Shown here piece after piece: positions 34,622-43,374 of a stretch of 64,000 bases of DNA. The stretch spans positions 297,625 through 361,624 of the forward strand of contig JBCBKU010000001.1 in NCBI GenBank assembly GCA_038521345.1, written 5' to 3'. The number at the start of each line of letters is the position of its first letter. Position 1 is the first letter of the stretch. The DNA comes from JBCBKU01 sp038521345. GTDB taxonomy: Bacteria > Pseudomonadota > Alphaproteobacteria > Rhodobacterales > Rhodobacteraceae. Made by a program: the position numbers and the translations under genes. The notes beneath the pieces are model-generated. The model was not told the DNA's origin, made no database searches, and saw nothing but the letters and a program-made list of their open reading frames with translations.

Positions 34622-35116
34622 TCAGTTTCGGATCTCGCCGGCGTCCACGCCCCAAAGCGCCGACTTCTCGACCCATCCCTTGCGGCCGCTGGCGTTCACC
34701 CGGCACCATTCCGGCCCACAGGCCCCCAGCCGTGCGACCACGCCCGCTTCGACACGGGCATTCACACTGGCCCCCGACGCGGGCTTGATCCGGAGCGCGG
34801 CCATGTCCTCTTCCACGATCACTGTGCGCAGACCGGACAAAAGCGAGTAATGCACCCAACCCCCGGCGCCGTCGCGATCCACGACGCGCCGCCAGTGGCC
34901 AAACTCGTCCACGACAACAAGCGGCATCTGCCGGCGCTGAAAAATCCAGTCGATCCGGTGACTGAGCGACGGCCCCCGTCGCACATTCCCCTCGGCCGCC
35001 TTCAGCGAGACGTAGCGCGGAATGGGAAGCTGCGTCACCGGTCCCCGGTCCTCGGCACGTATGCCACCGGTCCCGACCATGGTCGCGATCAGAAATGCCA
35101 GCAGAGCCCGGATCAT
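34622..35116 (-). CDS. Periplasmic SH3-domain protein
   Basis: A 164-residue exported protein with a signal peptide (MIRALLAFLIATMVGTGGIRA) and two bacterial SH3-like repeats. The first is VSLKAAEGNVRRGPSLSH...GGWVHYSLLSG, the second AALRIKPASGASVNARVEAG...GRKGWVEKSALWG. Such domains often bind peptidoglycan or envelope partners. Cys-Gly-Pro-Glu-Trp-Cys in the second repeat could form a disulfide. It is divergent from the hydroxyacid dehydrogenase gene, an arrangement seen in other Alphaproteobacteria. Confidence 0.86.
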   Translation of the reverse strand: MIRALLAFLIATMVGTGGIRAEDRGPVTQLPIPRYVSLKAAEGNVRRGPSLSHRIDWIFQRRQMPLVVVDEFGHWRRVVDRDGAGGWVHYSLLSGLRTVIVEEDMAALRIKPASGASVNARVEAGVVARLGACGPEWCRVNASGRKGWVEKSALWGVDAGEIRN

Positions 35117-35240
35117 AGAGCTGCCCTCTTGCCGTCTTGCGCCTCGTCCGCCCGTTCTTCGTTGGCCTGCTTGTGCCCGGGTCGGATTACGGCCACTTTG
35201 CCAGTCGGGTCGCCGCAAGAAAAGCCAGAGTTTCGAACCA

Positions 35241-36227
35241 ATGCCATCCAAACGTCTGAGTGTTGTCGTCACGCGTCGCTTGCCCGAGGTCGTCGAAACC
35301 CGGATGCGCGAGCTCTTCGATGTCGACATCCGCGACACCGACCAGAAAATGACCCGCGATGAATTGGCCGCCGCGGTGGCCCGCGCCGATGTCCTCGTGC
35401 CCACCGTGACCGACGAGATCGATGCGACCCTGCTGGCCCGCGCGGGTGACAAACTCAAGCTGATCGCGAATTACGGTGCGGGCATCGATCATGTGGACGT
35501 CCAGACCGCGCGCCAGCGCGGCGTGCTGGTGTCAAACACGCCCGATGTGGTGACCGAGGACACGGCCGACATGACCCTTGCCCTGATCCTCGCCGTCACG
35601 CGGCGTATCCCCGAAGGCCTCGCCGTCATGCAGAAAGGCGAATGGGACGGTTGGGCGCCCACGGCCTATCTCGGCGGTCGGCTGGGCGGACGCCGTCTCG
35701 GCATCCTCGGCATGGGCCGGATCGGGCAGGCGGTGGCGCGGCGCGCGGCCGTCTTCGGCATGCAGATCCACTACCATAACCGCAAACGTCTGCGCCCCGA
35801 GATCGAAGAGGCGCTGGGCGCCACGTACTGGGAAAGCCTCGACCAGATGGTGCGCCGCGTGGACATCATCTCGGTCAACTGCCCCCACACGCCCTCGACC
35901 TTCCACCTCATGAACGCCAGACGCATCCAGCTGATGAAGCCCACGGCGGTGATCGTGAACACGTCCCGCGGCGAAGTGATCGATGAAAACGCGCTTACCC
36001 GGGGCCTGCGCGCGGGCGAGATCGCGGGCGCGGGGCTCGATGTCTTCGAACACCGGCACGAGATAAACCCCCGCCTCCGCGAACTGCCGAACGTGGTCCT
36101 TCTTCCTCACATGGGCTCGGCCACGGAAGAGGGACGCATCGAGATGGGCGAGAAGGTCATCATCAACATCAAGACCTTCGCCGACGGGCACCGCCCCCCG
36201 GACCTTGTCGTTCCGGCGATGGTTTAG
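35241..36227 (+). CDS. D-2-hydroxyacid dehydrogenase (glyoxylate/hydroxypyruvate reductase type)
   Basis: A 328-residue NAD(P)-dependent dehydrogenase. The Rossmann motif is GILGMGRIGQAVARRA. Catalytic Arg lies in VNTSRGEVIDE, Glu in the following GAGLDVFEHRHEINP region, and His in LLPHMGSATEEGR. The strand-2 end HYHNRKRLRPE is basic, suggesting NADPH. Best fit is glyoxylate/hydroxypyruvate reductase or D-glycerate dehydrogenase. The ATG at 35241 lacks a strong Shine-Dalgarno. Convergent with the DUF2799 gene, sharing 4 nt. Confidence 0.92.
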   Translation: MPSKRLSVVVTRRLPEVVETRMRELFDVDIRDTDQKMTRDELAAAVARADVLVPTVTDEIDATLLARAGDKLKLIANYGAGIDHVDVQTARQRGVLVSNTPDVVTEDTADMTLALILAVTRRIPEGLAVMQKGEWDGWAPTAYLGGRLGGRRLGILGMGRIGQAVARRAAVFGMQIHYHNRKRLRPEIEEALGATYWESLDQMVRRVDIISVNCPHTPSTFHLMNARRIQLMKPTAVIVNTSRGEVIDENALTRGLRAGEIAGAGLDVFEHRHEINPRLRELPNVVLLPHMGSATEEGRIEMGEKVIINIKTFADGHRPPDLVVPAMV

Positions 36228-36751
36228 GGCCAGACCGCATAACGCAGCCTGCGGGACTTCAACCTCTGAATGTGCAGGATCGTGCGGCTCTTTTGTCGAA
36301 GAAGCGTTGAATAGGCCGGATCCTCCGGCGACAGGTCGGACAACGCGGTACGGATCTCGTAAAGGTCCCGTTCCGCATCCTCGATATCATTGGAAAGCTC
36401 GTGATAGCGCAGCCCGAACAGGTTGGCCCGGTCCAGCTCGACCGCCACCTCTGCCGGGCAGACCGGCCGCATGGCGCGACCGGATCGGCCTTCGCGATAG
36501 GCCTTGCCCGGCGTGCAATAGGAGACCAGCCCGTCTTCGCGCCCGGCCAGCCAAAGCGATGCATTGGGCGCTATCCCGTAATCGGCACAGGCCTTGGCGT
36601 GGTTCGAAAGGTGGGACGTCAGCCGCCCCTCGGCGCCATCCCGAAGCCCGATCCCGTACCAGTCTCCGGTCCGGCACTCGCTTTCGTTCAGGGTCGCGCA
36701 TCCGGTGAGGACAGCGCATGTCAGGGCGGCTATGGCAAGACGGATCAGCAT
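36224..36751 (-). CDS. DUF2799 lipoprotein
   Basis: A 175-residue predicted lipoprotein. The signal ends in the lipobox LTGC (Cys18). The body matches DUF2799: ECRTGDWYGIGLRDGAEGR, HAKACADYGIAPN, YCTPGKAYREGRSGRAM and VCPAE, with four more cysteines likely forming disulfides. A C-terminal coiled-coil-like stretch (DIEDAERDLYEIRTALSDL) precedes a basic tail. The start at 36751 has AAAGGAGG upstream. Function of the family is unknown. Confidence 0.86.
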   Translation of the reverse strand: MLIRLAIAALTCAVLTGCATLNESECRTGDWYGIGLRDGAEGRLTSHLSNHAKACADYGIAPNASLWLAGREDGLVSYCTPGKAYREGRSGRAMRPVCPAEVAVELDRANLFGLRYHELSNDIEDAERDLYEIRTALSDLSPEDPAYSTLLRQKSRTILHIQRLKSRRLRYAVWP

Positions 36752-36821
36752 TCGGGCCTCCTTTGGTACGCCCGTAGCCGGTTCGCCCGTTGTCATGCGA
36801 TATCAGGGACCTTTGCTGCGC

Positions 36822-37667
36822 TTACTCCCGCAGGAACCCGTGCGGGTCCGGGCGCTTCTGGCCCATCAGCACCTCACGTCGCCATGCGCCAAAGCGGATC
36901 CGTGCCCGCTCGTGCCATGGGGGTTTGGGCCATTGATAGTACCGCTCCCATTTATAGCGCAGGCCGTCCTCAAACGTTTTGGCGAAGGACGCGATATCAA
37001 CGCCCGCCCGGAAATCGTCGCGGACCTGAGCCATCCGCCCGTCCCAGACCTGAGTGTGGAACACCCGCCAGTCCCGGCCCTGCTGGCGACGCAATCCGAA
37101 CCGTCCGGTCTGGTGCGCGTGCCGCTCGACCGCGGCCTCCACGTAGAACTTGTTCGACGGATCGCGCCACTCGGCATAGTCGCGCTGGATCTTCAGCCAT
37201 TCGTCGCGGCGGAAGACGGCGCAGTTGTTCGATTCCCGCTGGGTCTTCAGATAGGGCGTGCCGGGCAGGGCGACGTCGTCGCGGTAGGCACGGGTCGAGG
37301 ACGTGAAGTATAAATACTCGTCCTGCTCCATCATGGTCAGCAGATCACTGAACCAGCCGTCGTTGCCATCTCGGTAGCAATACGTGTCCAGCCGCACGAC
37401 GACGTTCCATTCGTCTTCCGAGGCTTCGAATTGTGCGCTCAGCAGTTCGGTCTCGCCAGTTGCGACACGCTTCAGCCCCACGGTGTCCAAAATGCGCAGC
37501 GTTACCCCAACCTCGTCGGCAAAGGCCTCTGCGGCGGCCCGGATCGCCGGATCTTCGCCCACATAAAGCGACAGGGTGGTCGGCGCAGGTGACAGGAACT
37601 CCCACCAATCGCGCAGGATCAGAATATGTGCCTCTTGCAAGAGGTAGGTGTGAAACGTAACCGACAT
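36822..37667 (-). CDS. Unknown protein, possibly GT-A-fold glycosyltransferase-like
   Basis: A 281-residue cytosolic protein I do not recognise. The N-terminal half alternates strands and helices (TTLSLYVGEDPAIRAAAEAF, VTLRILDTVGLKR) and reaches NVVVRLDTYCYRDGNDGWFSDLL, where RLDTY sits where a DxD motif would in a GT-A fold. The C-terminal half is rich in Trp, Arg and Tyr (WRVFHTQVW, YKWERYYQWPKPPWHERARI). There is no signal peptide or membrane helix. Neighbours give no functional hint; the glycosyltransferase idea is only a fold-level guess. Confidence 0.55.
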   Translation of the reverse strand: MSVTFHTYLLQEAHILILRDWWEFLSPAPTTLSLYVGEDPAIRAAAEAFADEVGVTLRILDTVGLKRVATGETELLSAQFEASEDEWNVVVRLDTYCYRDGNDGWFSDLLTMMEQDEYLYFTSSTRAYRDDVALPGTPYLKTQRESNNCAVFRRDEWLKIQRDYAEWRDPSNKFYVEAAVERHAHQTGRFGLRRQQGRDWRVFHTQVWDGRMAQVRDDFRAGVDIASFAKTFEDGLRYKWERYYQWPKPPWHERARIRFGAWRREVLMGQKRPDPHGFLRE

Positions 37668-37729
37668 GACTTGATCCCACGAAAACCGTTTTGAACTTGT
37701 CCGCGCCCGGCGCCGAAAAGCAAGGGATT

Positions 37730-37745
37730 CGCCCGCGCGCGGGCG
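37730..37745. repeat. 16-nt GC palindrome in a divergent intergenic region
   Basis: A perfect palindrome CGCCCGCGCGCGGGCG lies midway in the 251 bp gap between the divergent 281-residue protein gene and the FAD/GcvT gene. It could be an operator or a hairpin; alternating CG could also occur by chance in this GC-rich DNA. Confidence 0.3.
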
Positions 37746-37918
37746 TCGCAGCCCGGCCCGGCCGACAATTCCCCCGCCTGCGCGGAATTGGCGCCTTCCT
37801 GCGGGTCGCTTTTTCGGGATTTTCGGTCGGATGATGTGCAGGGTGCCGGGCCGGTTTGCGCTTCACTCGTCCAAAGCCCGCCCGGGTCCTCGCCCAGGCC
37901 CGAGAAGGAGTGCCTCCC

Positions 37919-40414
37919 ATGAAGACAGAAGTTCAAGCCCTGGTCGTGGGCGGCGGCGCGGTGGGGACCTCGATCGCGTATCATCTCGGCAAGGCCGGCT
38001 GGGAGACGCTGCTTCTGGAACGCGACGAACTAACCTGCGGGTCAACCTGGCACGCGGCCGGGCTCTTGCCCTACTTCAACATGTCCTATGCCACCACCCA
38101 TATCCACGACTACTCGATCAAGTTCTACAAGACGCTCGAAGAGGAAACCGGTCTGAACCCGGGCTTTTCGGTCGTGGGCAATCTGCGCATGGCGCAGACG
38201 CAAGATCGCATGGACGAATACATGCTCTATGCCTCCACCGCCGAAACGGTCGGCGTGCCCTACGAGTGGATGACGCCGGACGCGATCAGGGAACGCTGGC
38301 CGCTGGTTCGGACAGAGGATCTCAAGGGCGCGATCTTCCATCCGACCGATGGCTACATCAATCCGGCCGACGTCACCCAGGCCATGGCCAAGGGCGCCCG
38401 TCAGAAAGGCGTGGCGATCGAGCGCAAGTGGCAGGTCGACGGCTATCACTGGACCGGGTCGCACTGGGAGGTCATGGTCACCAAGATGGCCGAGCAGGGC
38501 GGCAACCTCGTCCCGACCGAGGAACGCCAGACCATTCGCGCTGAACATGTCGTCACCGCCACCGGCAACCATGCCCAGCGAACGGCGCAGCTCTTGGGGA
38601 TCAAGATCCCGGCGATTCCGGTGGAACACCAGTACATCGTGACTGAACCTGACCCTGCCCTGGTCGACTACCGCAAGACTCAACCCGAGCATCCCGTCCT
38701 GCGCGACGCCGACGCCAAATGGTATGTCCGCGAAGAACGCGGCGGTTGGATTCTCGGGCCATATGAATACGGCGCACCCGCCCGGTTCGAATACGCGGTG
38801 CCCGAAAGTTTCCGCGCCGACCTCTTCCCGCTGAATCTTGAGCGGATCGAAGAGGAATACATGTCGATGATCCACCGTATTCCGTCTTCGGAAACCGTGG
38901 GCCTCAAGGACGATTACAACGGCCCCATCTGCTACACGCCCGACGGCAACCCGCTGCTCGGCCCCGCGCCGGGTCTGCGGAACATGTGGCTCGCCGAGGG
39001 GTTCTCGTTCGGCATCACCGCCGCGGGCGGCACCGGCCACTATCTTGCCCAGTTGATGACCGAGGGCGAGGCCGAGATCGACATGGCAAGCCTCGATCCG
39101 AAGCGCTACGGCGGCTGGATGACGACCGAATACGCCATGCGGAAGAACGAGGAATGCTATTCCCACGTCTACATTCTCCACCACCCGGATGAAGAGCGCG
39201 AAGCCTGCCGCCCCCTCCGAACCGCGCCCGCCTATGACCGACAGAAGGCGGCCGGCGCCCAGTTCGGGCAGGTCAACGGGTGGGAGCGTCCGAATTACTA
39301 CGGGCCCACGGACGCCCCCGACAGCTTCGATCACGATGCCCGATCGTTCCGCAGGGGCGGTTGGTGGGACCATGCCCGCGCCGAGGCCGATGCCATCCGC
39401 AACGGGGTCGGGCTGATCGACGCCACCGCGTTCACCAAACATGTGGTGCGCGGCCCGGGCGCGACTGCATTCCTCGACTGGTTCACCTGCAACCGCCTTC
39501 CAAAGGTCGGGCGGATCAACCTGACCTACGCCCTGACCGCGGCCGGCACCACGCGAACCGAATACACCATCGTCCGCTTCGGTCCCGACGAATACTACCT
39601 GATCTCCGCCGGCGCATGGCAGGCCTATGACAGCGACTTCATAAAGAAGGCGGCCCAGGACAAGTCTGACGAGTTCGGTTACATCGCCGTCTCGGACGTG
39701 ACCTCGATGTGGGGTGTGTTTGCGATCGCGGGCCCCAAGACCCGCGACGTCCTGACCCCGCTCCTGCGCGACGCCGATCCGGCCAGCGCGCTCGGCAACA
39801 AACGGTTCCCGTGGCTCTCGACGCGCCAGATCGAACTTGGCATGTGCCCCGTCAATGCCGTCCGCGTGGCCTATACCGGTGAACTCGGCTGGGAGCTGCA
39901 TCACCCCATCGAGATGCAGACCTATCTCTGGGACCTGCTGATGGAGGCCGGCGAACCCCATGGGTTGAAACTGGTGGGCGCGCGCGCCCAGAACTGGCTC
40001 CGTCAGGAAAAGTCCTATCGCGCTTTCGGAACCGAGCTTGGCCGTGATGCCACGCCGCTTGAGGCGGGGCTGGACCGCTTCGTCGACCTGACAAAGGATT
40101 TCCACGGCAAGGCGGCGATGGAGGCGACGGGCATCCGCTCGACCTGCGTCACGCTTCTTGTCGACGGGCCGGACGATGCCGACCCTTGGGGGCGCGAGGC
40201 GCTCTATGATGGCGACACCCGCGTGGGCCGCCTGACCTCGGGCGGCTATTCGGTCGCTTTCGGGCGATCCATCGGCATGGGCTACGTGGCGCCCGACCGC
40301 GCCGTGCCCGGAACCCGGCTTCAGGTGAAGATGTTCGACCAGCTTTGGCCGGCCGAGGTAACGGAAGATTCACCTCATGATCCGGACAATCTTCGTCTGC
40401 GGGCCGACGTCTGA
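37919..40414 (+). CDS. FAD-dependent oxidoreductase/GcvT fusion (dimethylglycine/sarcosine dehydrogenase-like)
   Basis: An 831-residue protein with a DAO-type FAD domain at the N-terminus (VVGGGAVGTSIAYHL), the flavin-attachment-like GSTWHAAG motif, an FAO middle domain, and a C-terminal GcvT aminomethyltransferase domain plus GcvT_C barrel (YTGELGWELHHP, GRLTSGGYS). Such enzymes oxidatively demethylate N-methyl amino acids and pass the C1 unit to tetrahydrofolate. The start at 37919 follows AAGGAG. Which methylated amine is used (dimethylglycine, sarcosine or another) cannot be decided here; no folate genes adjoin it. Confidence 0.9.
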   Translation: MKTEVQALVVGGGAVGTSIAYHLGKAGWETLLLERDELTCGSTWHAAGLLPYFNMSYATTHIHDYSIKFYKTLEEETGLNPGFSVVGNLRMAQTQDRMDEYMLYASTAETVGVPYEWMTPDAIRERWPLVRTEDLKGAIFHPTDGYINPADVTQAMAKGARQKGVAIERKWQVDGYHWTGSHWEVMVTKMAEQGGNLVPTEERQTIRAEHVVTATGNHAQRTAQLLGIKIPAIPVEHQYIVTEPDPALVDYRKTQPEHPVLRDADAKWYVREERGGWILGPYEYGAPARFEYAVPESFRADLFPLNLERIEEEYMSMIHRIPSSETVGLKDDYNGPICYTPDGNPLLGPAPGLRNMWLAEGFSFGITAAGGTGHYLAQLMTEGEAEIDMASLDPKRYGGWMTTEYAMRKNEECYSHVYILHHPDEEREACRPLRTAPAYDRQKAAGAQFGQVNGWERPNYYGPTDAPDSFDHDARSFRRGGWWDHARAEADAIRNGVGLIDATAFTKHVVRGPGATAFLDWFTCNRLPKVGRINLTYALTAAGTTRTEYTIVRFGPDEYYLISAGAWQAYDSDFIKKAAQDKSDEFGYIAVSDVTSMWGVFAIAGPKTRDVLTPLLRDADPASALGNKRFPWLSTRQIELGMCPVNAVRVAYTGELGWELHHPIEMQTYLWDLLMEAGEPHGLKLVGARAQNWLRQEKSYRAFGTELGRDATPLEAGLDRFVDLTKDFHGKAAMEATGIRSTCVTLLVDGPDDADPWGREALYDGDTRVGRLTSGGYSVAFGRSIGMGYVAPDRAVPGTRLQVKMFDQLWPAEVTEDSPHDPDNLRLRADV

Positions 40415-40721
40415 GAAACAGTTCGCAAGCGTCCGGACGGATTGTCGCCAAATTTGCGGATTCGATTCGCCTGAATCTTGACCAGATCCGACATTCCGGC
40501 GCGGACTTTGGCCTTCTCAGGGCCCCAAAACCCTTTGTTTCATGGCGAAATGCGAAGTGACAAAAATTAACTCTTGGCTAATTCACGCATTCTACGGTTC
40601 AAACACTATTGTGCTGCTTCACTGTTTCTGAGTGCCCGCGAGACTCCACCGGAATTCCCAAAACGCGCCACATTCTGTCCACAGCGTCAGAAGGCGGACG
40701 ATAGGGCGGGACAAGACTGCC
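40415..40721. other. Intergenic region, 307 bp
   Basis: No gene is evident. It holds a short palindrome CGTCCGGACG (40430-40439) 16 nt after the upstream stop, and an AT-rich stretch at about 40551-40615 with the dyad AATTA (40565-40569)/TAATT (40579-40583). The latter is a plausible promoter area for the Hint gene. Confidence 0.5.
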
Positions 40722-41360
40722 ATGACCTTGATGTCAAAACTCGAAACCAAGCACGCCGTCGCCCTCCCGGCGGCCGGCCTCGTCGGATCCGGCAATGTCC
40801 GGACCCCCTGCGGGCCGCGGCGCGTTGAAAACATCCGCAAAGGCGATCTGATCGTCACGCGCGACAACGGCCTTCAGCCGGTCCGCATGGTGTGGTCGCG
40901 CACTCTTACGGCGGCCGAGCTCTCGGCTGATCCGGGCCTTGCCCCCATTCGCTTCCGTCCCCGGGCGCTTGGCCCGATGATGCCCCAGCAGGATCTGGTC
41001 GTCGGTCCCGACCACCGCGTTTTCGTGCCGGGCTATCGTCTCGCCGACATGCCTGATACGACGTCGCGGCTGATCGCGGCCCGGGCCATCGCCGATGGAT
41101 CCGACGCGGCCTTCGCTGACCGGTCCGACGGCGAAACTGCGTTCTACAACATCGTCTTCGACCAGCATCAGGTCTTCTGCGTGAACGGGCTCCCGGTCGA
41201 AAGCTACCTACCCTCGATCCATGCGTTGCGCGCGCTCGACCAGACCATCAGCGGCGATCTTGCCAAGATCTTCCCCGATCTCGGCACGTCGAAACGGGCC
41301 TACCCCGTCTCGCCCTACATCACATCTGACGACCCCAACTACAGCCCCGAATTCGTCTGA
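40722..41360 (+). CDS. Stand-alone Hint-domain protein
   Basis: A 212-residue protein consisting almost entirely of a Hint_2 (hedgehog/intein-like) domain. The A-block region reads VRTPCGPRRVENIRKGDLIVTRDNGLQPVRMVW, the B block VVGPDHRVFV, and the end VDFDQHQVFCVNGLPVES-like (FDQHQVFCVNGLPVES). The Cys/Ser nucleophile that normally opens the domain is absent; the N-terminus reads ALPAAGLVGSGN. It has no signal peptide or passenger domain. Rhodobacterales often carry Hint domains at the end of surface proteins; a solitary copy is odd. Confidence 0.83.
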   Translation: MTLMSKLETKHAVALPAAGLVGSGNVRTPCGPRRVENIRKGDLIVTRDNGLQPVRMVWSRTLTAAELSADPGLAPIRFRPRALGPMMPQQDLVVGPDHRVFVPGYRLADMPDTTSRLIAARAIADGSDAAFADRSDGETAFYNIVFDQHQVFCVNGLPVESYLPSIHALRALDQTISGDLAKIFPDLGTSKRAYPVSPYITSDDPNYSPEFV

Positions 41361-41398
41361 CGGTGCCTCAACCGCGGATGACGCGGGCAAAGCACCGT
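41360..41398 (+). terminator. Two-stem hairpin after the Hint gene
   Basis: ACGGTGC (41360-41366) pairs with GCACCGT (41392-41398), and inside it CCGCG (41372-41376) pairs with CGCGG (41382-41386). It begins at the last base of the Hint gene stop codon. There is no U-run, so it may be a weak terminator or an RNA-stabilising structure. Confidence 0.4.
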
Positions 41399-41558
41399 CA
41401 CCCCGATGGCCCTCGCCGGTCCGCAGATGGCCGGTTTCCGGGGCAATCTGCTGGCGAAGTGTCGAAGACGGATGCATCGCGAGGCAGGTGCTCAAAAAAG
41501 CAGCTTTGCCCATTGCATAGGCCGTGCGGCTGCTGTCTGATGGCAGGGCTCAAGGGGG

Positions 41559-42392
41559 ATGAGAGTGTATTCGAGCGAAGTTGCCGCTGATGGCGATAAC
41601 GTGGCCGAGCCCGGCCGTTCCTCGGTTGTTGAGGCTCGCGGCCTCGGCCTGACCTTCCAGACCGCGGACGGCCCCGTCCACGCGTTGAAAGACGTCAACC
41701 TTACGATCCCGTCTGGCAGCTTCGTTTCGTTCATCGGTCCGTCAGGCTGTGGCAAGACCACATTGCTCCGGGCCATCGCGGCGCTCGAACACCCGACGGA
41801 CGGATCCCTCAGCGTCAATGGCGTGAGCCCGGACGCGGCGCGCCGCGCCCGTGCCTACGGTTATGTCTTTCAGGCCGCTGGGCTTTACCCGTGGCGGTCG
41901 ATTGCGGGCAATGTGCGGCTTCCCCTGGAAATCATGGGGTACCCGAAGTCCGAGATGAACGCCCGCGTCGGCAAGGTCCTGGACCTTGTCGAGCTTTCGG
42001 GATTTGCCAACAAATATCCGTGGCAATTGTCCGGCGGGATGCAGCAGCGCGCCTCGATCGCGCGGGCGCTGGCGTTCGATGCCGACATTCTCCTGATGGA
42101 CGAACCCTTCGGCGCGCTTGACGAAATCGTCCGCGACCGCCTCAACGATGAGCTTCTGGGTCTCTGGCGGCGCACGGGCAAAACGATCTGCTTCGTGACC
42201 CACTCAATCCCCGAGGCCGTGTACCTTTCGACCAAGATCGTGGTGATGAGCCCGCGACCGGGCCGGATCACCGAAGTGATCGACAGCCCGCTCGCGAACG
42301 AACGCCCGCTCGACATCCGCGACACGCCCGAATTCATCGAGGTTGCCCACCGCGTCCGTGAAGGCCTGAAGGCGGGGCATGGCGATGGCTGA
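41559..42392 (+). CDS. ABC transporter ATP-binding protein (NitT/TauT family)
   Basis: A 277-residue ABC ATPase. Walker A is GPSGCGKTT (60-68), signature LSGGMQQRASIARAL, Walker B ILLMDEPFGALDE, then the H-loop CFVTHSIPEA. The NitT/TauT type pairs with NMT1-like binding proteins, and both permeases and the binding protein follow directly. The ATG at 41559 has AAGGGGG abutting it; the GTG two codons later has better spacing. It overlaps the first permease gene by 14 nt. Confidence 0.93.
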   Translation: MRVYSSEVAADGDNVAEPGRSSVVEARGLGLTFQTADGPVHALKDVNLTIPSGSFVSFIGPSGCGKTTLLRAIAALEHPTDGSLSVNGVSPDAARRARAYGYVFQAAGLYPWRSIAGNVRLPLEIMGYPKSEMNARVGKVLDLVELSGFANKYPWQLSGGMQQRASIARALAFDADILLMDEPFGALDEIVRDRLNDELLGLWRRTGKTICFVTHSIPEAVYLSTKIVVMSPRPGRITEVIDSPLANERPLDIRDTPEFIEVAHRVREGLKAGHGDG

Positions 42393-43374
42393 CATGGTGA
42401 TCGATCAGGAACGTGCAATTCACCGGTCTTCCGGGTTTCGCGTCGCGCGCCTTTTTGCCGGGGCCACGGTCCCCGTCCTGGCGGTCGTCGCCGCGATCCT
42501 CGCGATCTGGTACGCCGCCTGTGTGCCCATGAATATCCATGGCACCGTGAACCTTGCCCGCGTTCACGGGTTCGAGGCCGTGCCGGCCAGCCGCGGAGAA
42601 CGGCGCGACATCGGGGCGTTCGCACTCGTCTCGCGCAATCCCGCCGCCATCCCCTTCGTCTGGTCCGAGGAAAAGCCGCGCTTGCCCGCGCCGCATCAGG
42701 TCGGCGCCGAAATCTGGCGGACGGTCGCGCTGACGGCGCCAAATGACCGGCGGGGGCTGGTCTATCATGCCTGGACGACCCTGTCGGCAACGGCACTTGG
42801 CTTCGCGATCGGAATCGGGCTGGGCGTCGCGCTGGCCATCGGGATCGTCCACAACCGGGCCATGGATCTTTCGGTGATGCCGTGGGCAATCGCCAGCCAG
42901 ACGATTCCCATCCTTGCAATCGCACCGATGGTGATCGTGGTCTTCGCCAGCGTGGGTCTGACCGGGCTTTTGCCGAAGGCCTTCATCGCGGCCTATCTCA
43001 GCTTTTTTCCGGTGGTCGTGGGGATGGTGAAAGGCCTTCGAAGCCCCGACGCCATGCAGCTCGATCTCTTGCGCACATACAATGCAAGCGCGTTTCAGGT
43101 GCTGATGCGCCTCCGGCTGCCGGCGTCGATGCCCTATCTTTTCACCTCGCTAAAAATCGGTGCCGCGGCCAGCCTCGTCGGCACGATTGTGGGCGAGCTT
43201 CCGACGGGGGGCGCGGGGCTTGGCGCGCGTCTCTTGGCGGGAAGCTATTACGGACAGACGATCCAGATCTGGTCGGCGCTCTTTGTGGCGGCGTTTCTGG
43301 CCGCGCTGCTCATGGCGGTGATCGGCGCCGTGCAGGGGGTAACGCTACGTCGGATGGGGATGGTGCAAGGATGA
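42379..43374 (+). CDS. ABC transporter permease with extended N-terminal loop
   Basis: A 331-residue BPD_transp_1 permease. After the first TM (about 24-45) comes an unusually long soluble stretch of about 75 residues (MNIHGTVNLARVHGFEAV to EIWRTV) before the conserved core. The EAA-like motif is MVKGLRSPDAMQLDLLRTYNAS...LRLPASMPYLFTSLKIG. The start could also be 42385 or 42394. The extra loop is expected in the periplasm and might contact the binding protein. It overlaps the second permease by 4 nt. Confidence 0.9.
   Translation: MAMADMVIDQERAIHRSSGFRVARLFAGATVPVLAVVAAILAIWYAACVPMNIHGTVNLARVHGFEAVPASRGERRDIGAFALVSRNPAAIPFVWSEEKPRLPAPHQVGAEIWRTVALTAPNDRRGLVYHAWTTLSATALGFAIGIGLGVALAIGIVHNRAMDLSVMPWAIASQTIPILAIAPMVIVVFASVGLTGLLPKAFIAAYLSFFPVVVGMVKGLRSPDAMQLDLLRTYNASAFQVLMRLRLPASMPYLFTSLKIGAAASLVGTIVGELPTGGAGLGARLLAGSYYGQTIQIWSALFVAAFLAALLMAVIGAVQGVTLRRMGMVQG

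Noticed and set aside
37668..37918. Glycine riboswitch upstream of the FAD/GcvT gene
   Set aside because: No tandem aptamer-like pattern; only a GC palindrome is present.
38042..40105. A long open frame (687 codons) antisense to the FAD/GcvT gene
   Set aside because: It is a by-product of high GC third positions; the plus-strand gene has clear FAD and GcvT motifs and the antisense product resembles no family.
41361..41558. TPP riboswitch before the NMT1-type transporter
   Set aside because: The conserved CTGAGA and ACCTGATC-type core elements are absent; only a two-stem hairpin and a ribosome site are seen.
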